Assembly: GCA_009746045.1 (NCBI GenBank)
Contig: RPFO01000552.1
Coordinates: forward strand, 62,001 to 126,000
Length of the DNA stretch: 64,000 bases
Origin: Mesostigma viride
Lineage: Eukaryota > Streptophyta > Mesostigmatophyceae > Mesostigmatales > Mesostigmataceae
Reading direction: 5' to 3'
Of the stretch, positions 20,976 through 34,412 are shown piece by piece. The position numbers and the translations under genes were made by a program. Numbering within the stretch: the first letter of the stretch is position 1; the number at the start of each line of letters is the position of its first letter. The notes beneath the pieces are model-generated. The model saw nothing but the letters and a program-made list of their open reading frames with translations, had not been told where the DNA came from and ran no database searches.

Positions 20976-21367
20976 GCCCCCCCCCCCCCTGCCTTGCTGC
21001 CCTTGTGTCCTCTTCAATGGTGGTGCTCTGTGTGCCTGCAGGCCTCCAGAGCATGAGTGCTGGCAACTGTGTGGCTTTGTTCAGGCAAAGAAGCATCATT
21101 GATCATGATGACACCTGAAGAAGAAGTAAATTAATTGGCTGGGCTTGATGCGGCCTGTGTTATTTCACAATGGTGTAAACGTATCGATGAGACGCCCAAT
21201 GTGGGGCTAAATCCTCATTGTAAATCAAGAGAGACAACTGTGAATGGGATGTATTATTATTTCTAATAAAGAAACCATTTGGAATGATGGCCTGTTAAGC
21301 TGTTCTTAACAGTGCTTGTGTTGTAATGCTGGCAAAATCTGCATTTTCCCCTTTTTTATCACTGTCA
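20976..21367 (+). other. CACTA 3' flank downstream of the hAT-like insert
   Basis: This continues the non-coding region homologous to 7277-7660. It includes AATAAA at about 21266 and TGTAATG near 21321. Confidence 0.55.
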
Positions 21368-21706
21368 TTTTTACCACTTTGTGGTATTTTTTTACCACCC
21401 TCATTTTTACCACTTTTTACCACTTTTTACCACCCTCACTTTTACCACTTTGTGGCGTGTTTTTACCACCCTCGCTTTTACCACTTGGTGGTGGTATTTT
21501 TTACCACTTTGGTGGTAAAAGGGGTGGTAAAAGGTGGTAAAATGATTTTACCACCTGCTTTTCTCCTAGCGTTTTCCCACCGTTTTACCACTTTTTACCA
21601 CTTTTTACCACTTTTTACCACTTTTTACCACTTTTTACCACTTTTTACCACTTTTTACCACTTTTTACCACCCACTTTTACCACTTTTACCACTTTTACC
21701 ACCAAC
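21368..21706 (+). repeat. CACTA right subterminal array
   Basis: TTTTTACCACT and TTTTACCACC motifs are repeated up to the terminal inverted repeat. Inverted copies (GGTGGTAAAA) occur near 21510-21541, as in the related array at 7655-8048. Confidence 0.9.
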
Positions 21707-21718
21707 GAGTTCCTAGTG
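21694..21718 (-). repeat. CACTA right terminal inverted repeat
   Basis: It is an exact inverse of 11532-11556 over 25 bp and ends CCTAGTG. It is followed by TG, which matches the TG before the left end. Confidence 0.95.
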
Positions 21719-22604
21719 TGATCATCCCCATGCCACACAAAGGTGAGTATGCCATGAGGGTGTGGGACCACAAAGAAGCAAGGGTCTATGTCATCATATC
21801 TAGCCCCTAGCTTTTCAAACACAGCCTGAGCTGACATCCTGAAAATGCGAGGAGCTGATTGCAGCCCTTCAACACCTATGTTAGCTTTCAGGTACTGCTG
21901 AGGGATATGTTTTGCCCAGACTCTGGGAGTGGAGACTACATACACCTGACCATGCCACACTTGTTGTGCTATTTCAGGTGAGCCTTTCAAGAAAGCCCTT
22001 TTAATGTCTGTAGCCTTACATACATAATCATCGCCGTCATTGAGATGACCCACAAAGACACACAGCAATATTTTTAGAGAGGTTTTCTGAATGCCTGGCG
22101 TGTACAACTCTGCCTCTGTCAGATCAGTGGTGCCCTTGAACTCTGTCACACAAGGTCTAGCATGGAAAATGACTGACCCATCTGCTGCTGGCTTATGTTT
22201 GCACACAAACTTCAGGCGCAAGTGCTTGCACCCTGCAGGCTTTTTGTCAATAGGTGTGACAGGTGGAGTGTGAGAGGGGCTAAGAGGATCTGGCACTACC
22301 CATTCTTCCCTGGCCTTGTTGAAGGCCACCACCCATTTTAGGAAACCTATTTGTGTGCGACAGTCTTGCTCTATCTGTTCATAAGAAAGAGGGGACATTT
22401 TAGCCACATCATGCTTTCCCAATCCAAAGGAGGTGGGATGGAGTTTTTGGTTATGAACCAAGTCTGCCACACAAGGTTCTTGCCCTGGGGCATACTTGGG
22501 GGTAGCAAATTTTACAGAAGCAATGTTGGTTTGAATAAGTTTGTGAAGAGAGATTTTGAAATGATTCACATCAACACGTACCACCCAGGTCCTGGATGGC
22601 TAGT
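21719..22604 (-). pseudogene. Copia E reverse transcriptase (N-terminal and palm)
   Basis: The minus-strand frame encodes L-R-L-K-F-V-C-K, A-R-P-C-V-T-E-F-K-G, E-L-Y-T-P-G-I-Q, motif A as A-T-D-I-K-R-A-F-L-K-G, and G-V-E-G-L-Q-S-A-P-R-I-F. Motif C is F-V-W-H-G-D-D (21721-21732). The usual copia motif C is Y-V-D-D, so H-G replaces Y-V. The frame stops at the CACTA border and continues at 11531. An in-frame stop lies between it and the protease-like domain. The enzyme would copy element RNA into DNA. Confidence 0.9.
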
Positions 22605-22607
22605 CTA

Positions 22608-22898
22608 TCACTGCATGGAGATAATGACACCAGGGTAAGAGAGAAAAGGGTCACCCAACAAGGCATTACCTTTATAACCTTCCAATACCTGGAAAGGGGT
22701 TGGGATACCAAGTATAGTCAACATGACCTGACCTTGTACCTTGAGTGATGACTGCCCTGAGAAATCAGCCACATGGTGCCAGGGTGAAGGTTCCAAAGGC
22801 ATATGGGGCACAGCCAGTGCACTGATAATGCTGACCTGGGCTTGTGTGTCCACTGCAACCATAAATGGGCTATTGTCATTCTGCCCAACCTTACCCAC
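22608..22898 (-). pseudogene. Copia E retropepsin-like domain, downstream of integrase
   Basis: This block of about 95 aa has the retropepsin pattern: a hydrophobic strand, A-V-D-T-Q-A-Q-V-S-I-I (22824-22860), a flap-like region with V-Q-G-Q-V, I-L-G-I-P-T-P-F, and a closing A-L-L-G-D-P-F-L. The family normally has D-T/S-G at the active site; here G is Q. It sits between integrase (ending near 22933) and RT, whereas copia elements normally have protease before integrase. The same block occurs in B and T. It is probably the Gag-Pol processing protease, but activity with D-T-Q is uncertain. Confidence 0.8.
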
Positions 22899-22932
22899 CT
22901 TAGCTGATCCTGCAGCAGTTTGAGCTTTAGCT

Positions 22933-24428
22933 CTATGAGCTGATTGTAAAATGCGAACAGCTTCTGCTAGGCTGCGTTTGGAAGGTGCAGCTAGTGGCTG
23001 AGCTATCTATGTCCACAAGTGTATAGGTGATAGGTTGCTGATCACCTGTTTTGCCAATTTGACCCTCTGCTGCAGGGGGGCAAGCCTGCAGTGACTGCCT
23101 GCAATCATCAACCTTGGTGACCTGGGTGTCACAGTGGTTGTGGCTCTCACACTCACCAGTGGGTGTTCCAAACAACCACTCACTGGGCAATGCTGGGATG
23201 CCAGGCAATTGTACAGGGCTGTCGGCCAACAGCTCTTCCTCCTCTGCCACGTCTGACACAGTTGGAAAATACAATTTCATCCTGTGAGGTGAACACCTGT
23301 GAATCTTACCCGTGTCGTTGTGTTTAACCAGCACTGTCCTGCCAGTGGTGTTAAATGTTAGGATGGTGGCTGGCCCATGCCAGTTACCCACCTTGCCTAG
23401 TCCCGACTCCTTGTAGAATAGGACCTGATCCCCTTCTTTGAAGGTGGGACGTGGATGCTTTGCATCCTTGACAGCTAACCAGCTAGCTGTATGTGCTCTC
23501 TGTGCGTTGTATAGGGCTAGTACCTCAGCTAGTGGATAGATGCCTGCATGCAATCCATCTGGTGTAATGACCACCCCTTGTGGGGTTTTCATGAGTGGCC
23601 GCCTGTTGAGGACCTGGCACAACCTGGTGGACCACAGAGCTCTGTCAGCATATGACCCACTGTCAGCCAGCAGATTACCATCTTCCTTGGCTACAAGGGT
23701 TTTAATGGACCTGATGGCCCTTTCAATGATGCCTTGCCTCTCATGATCTTCTAGCCCTGCCAGATCAATAGCCTCACACCCTGGTTCATTGGCAAGACAC
23801 GTGAACTGTTGATCCAGTAACAATGCCTCCACAGGGTAGTACCTGGCCTGAGCAATCAAGAGAGCCCTGAGCAACTGTGTCTTGTCCATTCCAGGTAATG
23901 GTTCAATGGTTGTGTACCTTGACCATGCATCTTTAAGTGCCAAGTAAGATTGTCCTTTTAAATGAAAGACATCTCCTACCACCCTGCCCTTGCACTGAGG
24001 TGGGGTAGCTACATGCCACTTAGGGGGTTTGGGTGCATTCGGAACTGGCAATGCTGGCAGTGGGATCTGACCACCTGGCAGGCACGTCTGAGTGCTGCCC
24101 CCCCTATTGCTGCTGCCACCACCTCTGCACTCACTTCATGCCCATAAAGGAAGTGCAACTGCAAAGCAAGCTCCTGAATGCTGATATGAGCATCCTCTGA
24201 GGGGGACACTCTACACACCTTGGGAACCATAGAGGTGAAGGTGGGTTTAGAGACATAGTCTTCTGAAACCAGCTGTAACACCTTTCCAGAACTGCTCACT
24301 GCTCTGACAGTGGGGCATGCAGAAGAAAGAGGTGAAGCAGGCACACTCAAGCCAGCATGAGAAAGAGACTCACACTTCTTGCCGTAAGGAGGCCGCTTGC
24401 AGTCCTTCTCGGGGTGCTGGTCGGCGCA
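22933..24428 (-). pseudogene. Copia E zinc knuckle end, GAG-pre-integrase and integrase
   Basis: From 24428 downwards the sequence encodes the second half of a Gag zinc knuckle (A-D-Q-H-P-E-K-D-C), an HHCC region (L-H-F-L-Y-G-H followed by H-C-Q-H-C), and the integrase core. The core acidic residues are in V-V-G-D-V-F-H, L-L-L-D-Q-Q-F and G-I-I-E-R-A-I. A C-terminal region contains P-T-F-K-E-G-D-Q-V-L-F-Y and R-C-S-P-H-R-M-K-L-Y. A one-base frameshift lies near 24040. Gag and Pol seem continuous here, without an intervening stop. Confidence 0.88.
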
Positions 24429-26566
24429 GCAAATGATGTTAGCGGCCAGGCAGTGATGGTGCGAGTGCTGCATGTTGCTAGGCCGAATTTTCCCAGACAT
24501 CTGCGCATCGATCAATTTAGTACGTTGTTCCCAACAAGATTTATTAGCATTGGCAGCCAGTAAAGGCTCGAGGCTACGTCCATTACTCTGGCGTGCTGGC
24601 TCGCGCAAGAAAGGTAATCTGCTGTACGTACCGACCCGGTACGTTCTAGCCTCCAAGCGTGTTCTATTAGCCGTATATAGTTGTATTATCGTTTAAAGCT
24701 AATATCAGAGTTATTACCGAGGGGTTGTGATAGCCTTTTTGTTGTTTTGCTGCCTCTACGCATCGGCTTGTCATGGTTGGGGAATACCATCAGGTCAAGC
24801 AGATTTTGGACCATGTTTGGTCACCGTTAGCTGATGCTGCGACGGAAATAGCGAGGTAACGATTGTTATCGGTCACTAATATGGTAACGTTGATTACCCA
24901 ATGCTTTTCCTTGGTCAAGCACCCCGAGACAAGTTCTTTTCTGACCAGTGTTAGGCGTGGCTTCTTGTTTTGCTGGCCAACGCCCACCTTCTTGTTTTGC
25001 ATCCATTGCATGTGAAAATTGTGGAGATACCCATAACCGGTTTGCATGGGAGCATTATACCAACTTATTCCTATTGGTTTATTCATTGTTTCCAAGAACA
25101 TAGAGGTGTTTTGTCGTTCATTGGGTGTGTTAGTGATGTAGCTCCTTGCCACCCTTTGTACGCGCGCTTTAGGCCTTGATATGAGCCTTACACCTATTGT
25201 ATAGCATGAGCTTGTGTCTTATTATATGCTGGATATGGTGTCGGCATTGCTTTTGTGGCCATCTAGTTGTTGTTTTGTGCCACTTTGGGATAGGAAACCT
25301 ATACGGCAGTTCTAGCAACCGTCCCAAAATAGCTTGCACCGTTAGAACGGTCTGAGCTATTTTGGGCTGTTTGCTACCTAGCATGTGCAGTTCTGTGACA
25401 TTTCATGCTGTGAATGCATTGATGGCATGCCTGTGATCCTAATAAACTGCCTTTAAAAGGCCAGGGCCACCTGATTTGTGTAAATGGTCTATAATGCATT
25501 ATATATGTCTCCAACCCCATGTGCACCGTACCCCTCTGGGGGGGTGCTATTTATAGTATGCATGGGGCATGGATATGTGACCAACCACATTACCCCAACT
25601 TTATTCAACATAAAAGCATGCTTGGTTCCAAGGGTGGGCCAGAAAATGTTATTAGGCTAGATACTCTCAGGCGCACAACGATACCCAAACTCAGTCCGTT
25701 CTGGTGGTTCCAGTCCAGACGGTTGAAGAGTTAAGGGAGTTGTCCCAGGGCGACCGGGAACGTGCCCCCTCTGTGGTGCATGCTACGCCGGAGTCGCGAG
25801 ATTCGCCCGTTCCTGGGTATGGGATGTCTGCGCTCGCGTGCCGACAGTGTGACCTCCCGCGCGTCGCTCCGGAGCTTTCCATTTCACCCATGTCCTATGG
25901 GTTTTCCCAGGTGTGTCGGGCGCCGCGGGACCGTAACCTACCCATTGATACTGATCGGCCTCCTTTTGACATGGTTATTGTAGCAGATCCTGTGTTCCAA
26001 AGTGAGATCCTGGTTCGTCGTGTCCTGTATCGCTGGGCGAGGCGTCATAACGACTTGGACACCTACGGTGGTTACCAGTGGGCTTACCCTCCGCCTCTGG
26101 GCATTATGGCCTCAGATGCCCTTACGGTCGAGTACCCTGCCGCGCCTGGTGCTGCGTATGGTGCGGTGCACCTGCAGCCCCTCCTGGAGTGGGATGCCCG
26201 TCGCCCAGTGCCACTTCCGGGCCAGGGCCTGGATTCCCATGGCCATCCTCCCCCTCGGGCTAGCGACTATCTAGAGACGTTTGGGTCGCGGCAGTGCGCT
26301 CGTCGGTGGCGCTCACGTGAGATTCGGCATATCAGGTTGTGGCCGGCTAATGTGGAGCCTCTGCTAGATCTGTTCTTCCCGACGGGTCTGCGTCATCGGA
26401 TCCGGTACCATCGCCTACTCCTTCGGGCTCTCTGTTTGATCGCGGTAGAGCCTTTCCTACGCCTCTTTGCCTGTGGCTTCTTAGACTGGGCCCGGGGCCA
26501 GGTGGTCCTAACGCAGCATAGGTATTACTGGGCCTTTCTGGGGGGAGCGCCGTGGGGCGGCCCGTG
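24429..26566. mobile_element. Insert X: 2.1-kb unclassified insertion in the copia E zinc knuckle
   Basis: Removing 24429-26566 and one copy of the flanking GCA (24426-24428, 26567-26569) restores a continuous knuckle, C-H-K-C-A-D-Q-H-P-E-K-D-C, so these borders are secure. I see no terminal repeats. The left 700 bp is homologous to the interior of the hAT-like element (20019-20720). Both copies contain an exon-like stretch, K-G-S-x-L-R-P, ending at an AAGAAAG|GTAAT donor-like site. The right part is a long plus-strand ORF. It may be a truncated, gene-carrying or unknown transposon. Confidence 0.6.
25653..26566 (+). CDS. Long unrecognised ORF in insert X
   Basis: An open plus-strand frame of about 300 codons extends from the region encoding R-Y-S-Q-A-H-N-D-T-Q to the right border of X, where it is cut. 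It contains F-D-M-V-I-V-A-D-P-V-F, R-R-V-L-Y-R-W-A-R-R, and a basic and aromatic stretch around R-W-R-S-R-E-I-R-H-I-R-L-W. The composition looks coding. I do not recognise the family, and no catalytic motif is obvious. It may be the last exon of a captured gene or a fragment of an unknown element protein. Confidence 0.4.
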
Positions 26567-29632
<3,066 letters not shown>

Positions 29633-29651
29633 GTCTAACGATTTCAGTCCA

Positions 29652-30125
29652 AGTTGGAATGAGATGAAAGCGAGAGACAACTCACGAAAGCTGAGAATGA
29701 TGAAAGTGATTGTATTAGCAATAATACAATGAACGCTGAGGGCTCAGAATTAATGGAACTGGGCAAACTCGGGTGCTGCGGCACTCCCCAGTGCTACGCC
29801 TATATGCCTATCTATGGCAGCGCTACCTGCAGCGCCTACCAGTGGACAACTGTACACTGCAATGCCATGCGACCACGTCACTAGCATCCACTACACACTC
29901 GGCCCGTCAGACCCGGATACCCCGGATCTGGCGGGTCGAGCTAGAGCCTAGGAACAGTCTGGCACTAACTGCACGTCAGTCCACATGACACCTCAGTACC
30001 GTACGACCTGCCGTACAGTACTGAGGTGTCCCGCTCAGCCGCGGTGGCAATACTCGGCGCGCAGGCCGCAAATCCGTGTGTCAGCCTAAGCATCTCATCT
30101 AACTCAGCCTAAGCATCTCATCTAA
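29652..30125 (-). repeat. 5' LTR of copia E with terminal 21-bp duplication
   Basis: 29652-30104 is the direct repeat of 9077-9525. The outer end carries an extra tandem copy of CAGCCTAAGCATCTCATCTAA (30105-30125). Just inside the LTR (29650 downwards) is TGGACTGAAATCG, which starts with TGG like a conventional primer-binding site. Confidence 0.85.
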
Positions 30126-30884
30126 GAGTGCTTTACGGAGCCCTCTGGCTTGTCGGTCCACTCCAAATGGACGTCCTCAGGCGTCTTCTCGACACCCGTG
30201 ACTATCTCCACCTCCGGACCCCACGCTGTGGTGGTTTCCGGCCTTGGTGTGTCAAGCCTGGAGTACACCCCGAAAGGCTGCGTGGTAATATAGAACCTGT
30301 CCGCGTACCCTCGCGACTCTTGCAAAAGGACTGAAACCAGATTCTCAATGGTTTGAGCAAATACCTCCGCCGTGCTCCACGGATTCACAACCTCGCGAGC
30401 TCGGGCGTTCCGGATTATGTCGGTGTCTGGTACCCCCTCCCCTAGCACCGCTGTAGCCACCCAGTGGTTGAACAGCCTTGTGCTGCCGAGCGCTGTCGCC
30501 ACGATCTGGCTAAGCGCCTCCCTGGCTAGTAGGTCGAGACCGGCAAGCGTGATATGGGCGCCCTGATAAGCGACCTCCATGCACTCTGTTAGCAGTTTCA
30601 GCTAGCGCGTCACGAATACGCACCAGCTCTTCCACCGCCACCCGCCCTGTCTCACCCGGGGAAATCACGACGCGAGCCCTTTGAATAATCGGGTCCGCCG
30701 CCGCTGGCCTGTTGCCTCCCCCACAAACCGCCACCCACCCCTCTTCTGCCAAGTGCCTCGCTACGTAGGCCGCTTGCACGAACGTTGGGGCGTTTGCTTG
30801 GTTACGGTAGGGGAAAAACGCTTGCGCGTCTCTCTGCTCGCTCGCCTCACCAGCACCGTGGCTGCTCGACGATGAACCAGACAT
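30126..30884 (-). pseudogene. Copia D ORF0, N-terminal and middle part
   Basis: The start is M-S-G-S-S-S-S-S-H. It shares F-V-Q-A-A-Y-V-A-R, G-W-V-A-V and S-P-G-E-T with ORF0 of A and B, followed by A-R-E-x-L-x-Q-I/L-V-A and F/Y-N-H-W-V-A-T. A frameshift lies near 30585. The gene ends at the border of element E and resumes at 9076. Confidence 0.85.
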
Positions 30885-30909
30885 GAAAGCGCTTGGAAGC
30901 AATAGTACG

Positions 30910-31568
30910 ATTTGCACAGCAACTCGTCAGCAGAGCTTGTGAGCTCCTGGTCTTGCTGGCTGGAATGACCCTAGGCTGCTGGCTAGCAACCTTTATCCTC
31001 ACACCAGGCCTACGACCCTCGATAGGCTCGCCACTTGTCGTGACGACCAAGGTTCGTGTGTGAAGACGATAGTTGCCTCGTTGAGCCTCGAGCTATATGC
31101 AACCTCGTTCCATCCTTGTTCCTCGGTCATGAGCAACGCTGTGCAACGCTACTTTGCCAGAGCCTCGTATCGCTGCCCTGCATCCTTGTTGCAGGCAGCA
31201 TACAGGAATCTCTGGCTATCCTGTGTCTAGGACAGCACAGGACCTGCCACAGTCCTGCATGGACTTACATCCTTGCAGACCTGCTGGCTGGCTACTGGCT
31301 TCTACTAGCCACAGGACCGTTGCGTCCTCAGTACACTGTGTCCCAGTCACGTGATGGTCCAGGCTAAGCCTGTGCAGGCACTGCACCTGCCACGTGTCCT
31401 GTCCACTATGCCCTGAGAGTGCACCGCCCTCGCCCGCCGGTCGGCAGTACTTCCGTACCTGATATCTCTCTAGTCCCTTTTCTGTTCTAGGCGGTTGACA
31501 CGGCGTTGGAAAGGTCTCCTCAACCTGCAATGATCCATCTAGCACATTGGTGCCCCAATATGCTAACT
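30910..31568 (-). repeat. 5' LTR of copia D
   Basis: This 659-bp LTR on the minus strand starts AGTTAGCATATTGGGG and ends GTGCAAAT. It is followed by CGTACTATTGC as in element A. It is highly similar to the LTR of relic C (38762-42745), where a hAT element interrupts it, and more distantly similar to the LTRs of A and B. Confidence 0.85.
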
Positions 31569-31771
31569 GAGCTCTCTCGGGTCGGCCGACAAAAGCTGTC
31601 ATCCTACCAGGTGGCGTTCGAGAGAGACTTGCGCTCGTATCCCGGTAGTCTGATCCAGAGTATGACACCCATGGGTCGTCAGGCCCTTATCGCAACCCAG
31701 CAACAACGGCGCGCCAACAATGGCGGTCGCTGAGATGGTTGTGAGAGTTTTATGACGGATAGCGGAATGTA
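31569..31771 (+). pseudogene. C-terminal ORF end of an unidentified LTR element
   Basis: A short plus-strand frame encodes R-Q-K-L-S-S-Y-Q-V-A-F-E-R and ends N-N-G-G-R-stop at 31732. It lies upstream of a purine tract and LTR-like sequence at 34581-35390 in the same orientation, with the palindromic array in between. I infer it is the end of that element's polyprotein or gag. Confidence 0.35.
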
Positions 31772-32157
31772 CAAGTATGCAAAAGTAATGCGTATTGCAT
31801 TACTTAACTAAAATTGGGCCGCGTGGGGAAATCCGGCGTTCCGCACACACCGCTCGTTACCGAGGTGACTCGATTAATTACGACTCGGCTATTCCCAGCC
31901 TCCCGCCGTAATCCCTATTTCGACTTGGCCTACCCGGCCTCCGCCAAACATAGAAATCCACAAATATTTCGACTCGGCCTCCCAGGCCTACCCGCCGCAA
32001 ATATTTCCGTGCCTCCGAGAGGATTCGAACCCGGTACCCCAGGAGCGAACGCCAATCTTAGTTAAGTAATGCAATACGCATTACTTTTGCATACTTGCAA
32101 GTATGCAAAAGTAATGCGTATTGCATTACTTAACTAAGATTGGCGTTCGCTCCTGGG

Positions 32158-32185
32158 GTACCGGGTTCGAATCCTCTCGGAGGCA
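32158..32185 (+). other. tRNA T-arm / B-box-like sequence in the array unit
   Basis: ACCGGGTTCGAATCC matches the RNA polymerase III B-box consensus GGTTCGANNCC and the TPsiC arm of tRNAs. It recurs in every unit (inverted at about 32022, direct near 32484 and, as GGTTTGAATCC, near 32810). No matching D arm or acceptor stem was found, so this is not a tRNA gene. It suggests a tRNA-derived short retroelement or a pol III promoter. Confidence 0.6.
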
Positions 32186-33034
32186 CGGAAATATTTGCGG
32201 CGGGTAGGCCTGGGAGGCCGAGTCGAAATATTTGTGGATTTCTATGTTTGGCGGAGGCCGGGTAGGCCAAGTCGAAATAGGGATTACGGCGGGAGGCTGG
32301 GAATAGCCGAGTCGTAATTAATCGAGTCACCTCGGTAACGAGCGGTGTGTGCGGAACGCCGGATTTCCCCACGCGGCCCAATTTTAGTTAAGTAATGCAA
32401 TACGCATTACTTTTGCATACTTGCAAGTATGCAAAAGTAATGCGTATTGCATTACTTAACTAAGATTGGCGTTCGCTCCTGGGGTACCGGGTTCGAATCC
32501 TCTCGGAGGCACGGAAATATTTGCGGCGGGTAGGCCTGGGAGGCCGAGTCGAAATATTTGTGGATTTCTATGTTTGGCGGAGGCCGGGTAGGCCAAGTCG
32601 AAATAGGGATTACGGCGGGAGGCTGGGAATAGCCGAGTCGTAATTAATCGAGTCACCTCGGTAACGAGCGGTGTGTGCGGAACGCCGGATTTCCCCACGC
32701 GGCCCAATTTTAGTTAAGTAATGCAATACGCATTACTTTTGCATACTTGCAAGTATGCAAAAGTAATGCGTATTGCATTACTTAACTGTTCGCTCCTGGG
32801 GTACCGGGTTTGAATCCTCTCGGAGGCACGGAAATATTTGCGGCGGGTAGGCCTGGGAGGCCGAGTCGAAATATTTGTGGATTTCTATGTTTGGCGGAGG
32901 CCGGGTAGGCCAAGTCGAAATAGGGATTACGGCGGGAGGCTGGGAATAGCCGAGTCGTAATTAATCGAGTCACCTCGGTAACGAGCGGTGTGTGCGGAAC
33001 GCCGGATTTCCCCACGCGGCCCAATTTTAGTTAA

Positions 33035-34376
33035 CCCATAGTCCGTAAACTACCCGACCTGTCGGGTAGTTTGACTAACGGTCGAATTTCGCGCCGCGCC
33101 GTGAGCGCCGCGCCACCTGTGACGGATGTCAGTGGTCCGGTGGGTCCGGGAACACTTAGGGACGAAGGTGATGCATAGGTTTGGGGGTAATATTCGCCAT
33201 AGCCTGGTAATTACAACGTGCATTGAGAATGTATCACGTGACTTTGGCGGGAAAATTTCGATCGCGCGCGCGCGTAATGAGATATGGCTGACAACGTGCC
33301 GCTGTCACGAAATTTTTGCGTCTCACGGCTTGAAACGGTTCAGAATGTTGCTCAGAATGACGATGCATGATTTTCGTAGGTCAGGCACCGCCAGATTTAT
33401 AGGGTTAGGAAAATACAGGTAGGAAAATATGACTTTCCTGGTCGTCAGTTCCAGATGAGTCATAGCTTGTCATAGGTCGATTTTCTCCCTATGGCCGGGC
33501 AATCTGCGCCAGCCCGGGCATCCAGTTTGGGTAAGGGACGTCAGCTGCAGCGTTTGCTGAGAATGCGGACTAGTTTAGTGGCCATCTTTGCACGGAACAT
33601 CGACCTGGTAGCCATGGTGGATCATGAAGTATGCGGCTATGGCGGCCTTTGCCTGTGGAGCATCAGTATGTGTGAGATATGAGGGTCCCGGCCAGCGGAA
33701 TCCGGGTAGGGCATGAACGAGCCAGGTAGGACAACGTATTTGCGTGTGGTTTGCAGCGGAATACGTATCCCATGCATTATGAATGACGATTTTATCCATG
33801 CATATTTCAGCAAGTTCCATGCCTGTTGTAAAGAGTGGTATTGGCCCTGAAAGTGCCCAGTTTATGGCATATCTCTGGAGTATACCACTCCGTCAGTGCA
33901 GGTAGGCAACGTGTTTGTATTCCAGCACTTTTGGAAGCCTTTGATAGCTTGTTATAATGCATTATTGTGCTGCATGTCATAGATAGCTGTTTTCACGCGC
34001 GTAACCCACACACATGTATGAGCACGTTATATAGGGGTAATGGGTTATCCGGGTGGTCTGACCCAAGGAAACCCCCATTGGACTATCCAACTAAGTTGTC
34101 CAATGTTGGTATTGAGATTCCCTGCCCTCCCTGGGAAGTTAGGGGGGGGTAGACTTTTCCTTGGGGAAAAAAGATCGTCTTTTGGCCAGCTTTGACTGGA
34201 GCTATCATCCAAATGCTTTGATAAAGCCAAGGTATTATTGCATATTCTGAAAGCCCTTGAAGTCTAGATACTCCTAGCATCTTGGTTGGGGGTATTTGGA
34301 GTTGTGGCCTGTAAGTTATGATTTTTTTCATTTTCAGGGGTATAAAAGTGCCAAAAATGGGTCAGCGGACTAGGGG
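33035..34376. mobile_element. piggyBac-like non-autonomous element
   Basis: It is flanked by TTAA at 33031-33034 and 34377-34380. The ends are CCCATAGTCCG at the left and CGGACTAGGGG at the right, so both termini read CCC(A/C)TAGTCCG. TTAA duplication with CCC...GGG ends is diagnostic of piggyBac. Removing the element and one TTAA regenerates the 38-bp repeat of the host unit exactly. There is no transposase ORF. A hairpin follows the left end. Confidence 0.85.
33047..33072. repeat. Subterminal hairpin of the piggyBac-like element
   Basis: AAACTACCCGA, a 4-nt loop, and its perfect inverse begin 12 bp from the left end. Confidence 0.8.
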
Positions 34377-34412
34377 TTAAGTAATGCAATACGCATTACT
34401 TTTGCATACTTG

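Larger units (their letters stand above)
11532..21718. mobile_element. Complete CACTA (EnSpm) DNA transposon, 10.2 kb
   Basis: The termini are perfect 25-bp inverted repeats starting CACTAGGAACTCGTTGGTGG (11532-11556 and 21694-21718). Both ends carry arrays of short subterminal repeats. A tnp2-type transposase gene on the minus strand (12038-16133) and a second, divergent gene on the plus strand (up to 19266) fill the interior. The target duplication appears to be TG (2 bp): deleting the element and one TG restores the copia E reading frame. A 1.5-kb hAT-like element is nested at 19471-20975. Confidence 0.95.
31772..34412. repeat. Array of four 326-bp palindrome-ended units (one inverted)
   Basis: Each unit has a 250-bp core flanked by 38-bp inverted repeats (AGTTAAGTAATGCAATACGC ... 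CATACTTG). Adjacent units meet in perfect 76-bp palindromes at 32060-32135, 32386-32461 and 32712-32787. The outer ends of the array are half-palindromes (31772-31809, and 33029-33034 plus 34381-34412). The first unit is inverted relative to the other three. Units are nearly identical; the fourth lacks 9 bp at its core start. The core carries a tRNA T-arm-like sequence. A piggyBac-like element splits the last repeat. Confidence 0.92.

Noticed and set aside
24429-26566. Insert X as a Helitron
   Set aside because: Its borders are not TC...CTRR between A and T, no terminal hairpin was seen, and a GCA duplication is present.
32158-32185. A tRNA gene in the palindromic array
   Set aside because: Only a T-arm-like sequence is present. 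I could not find a D arm, anticodon arm or acceptor stem.
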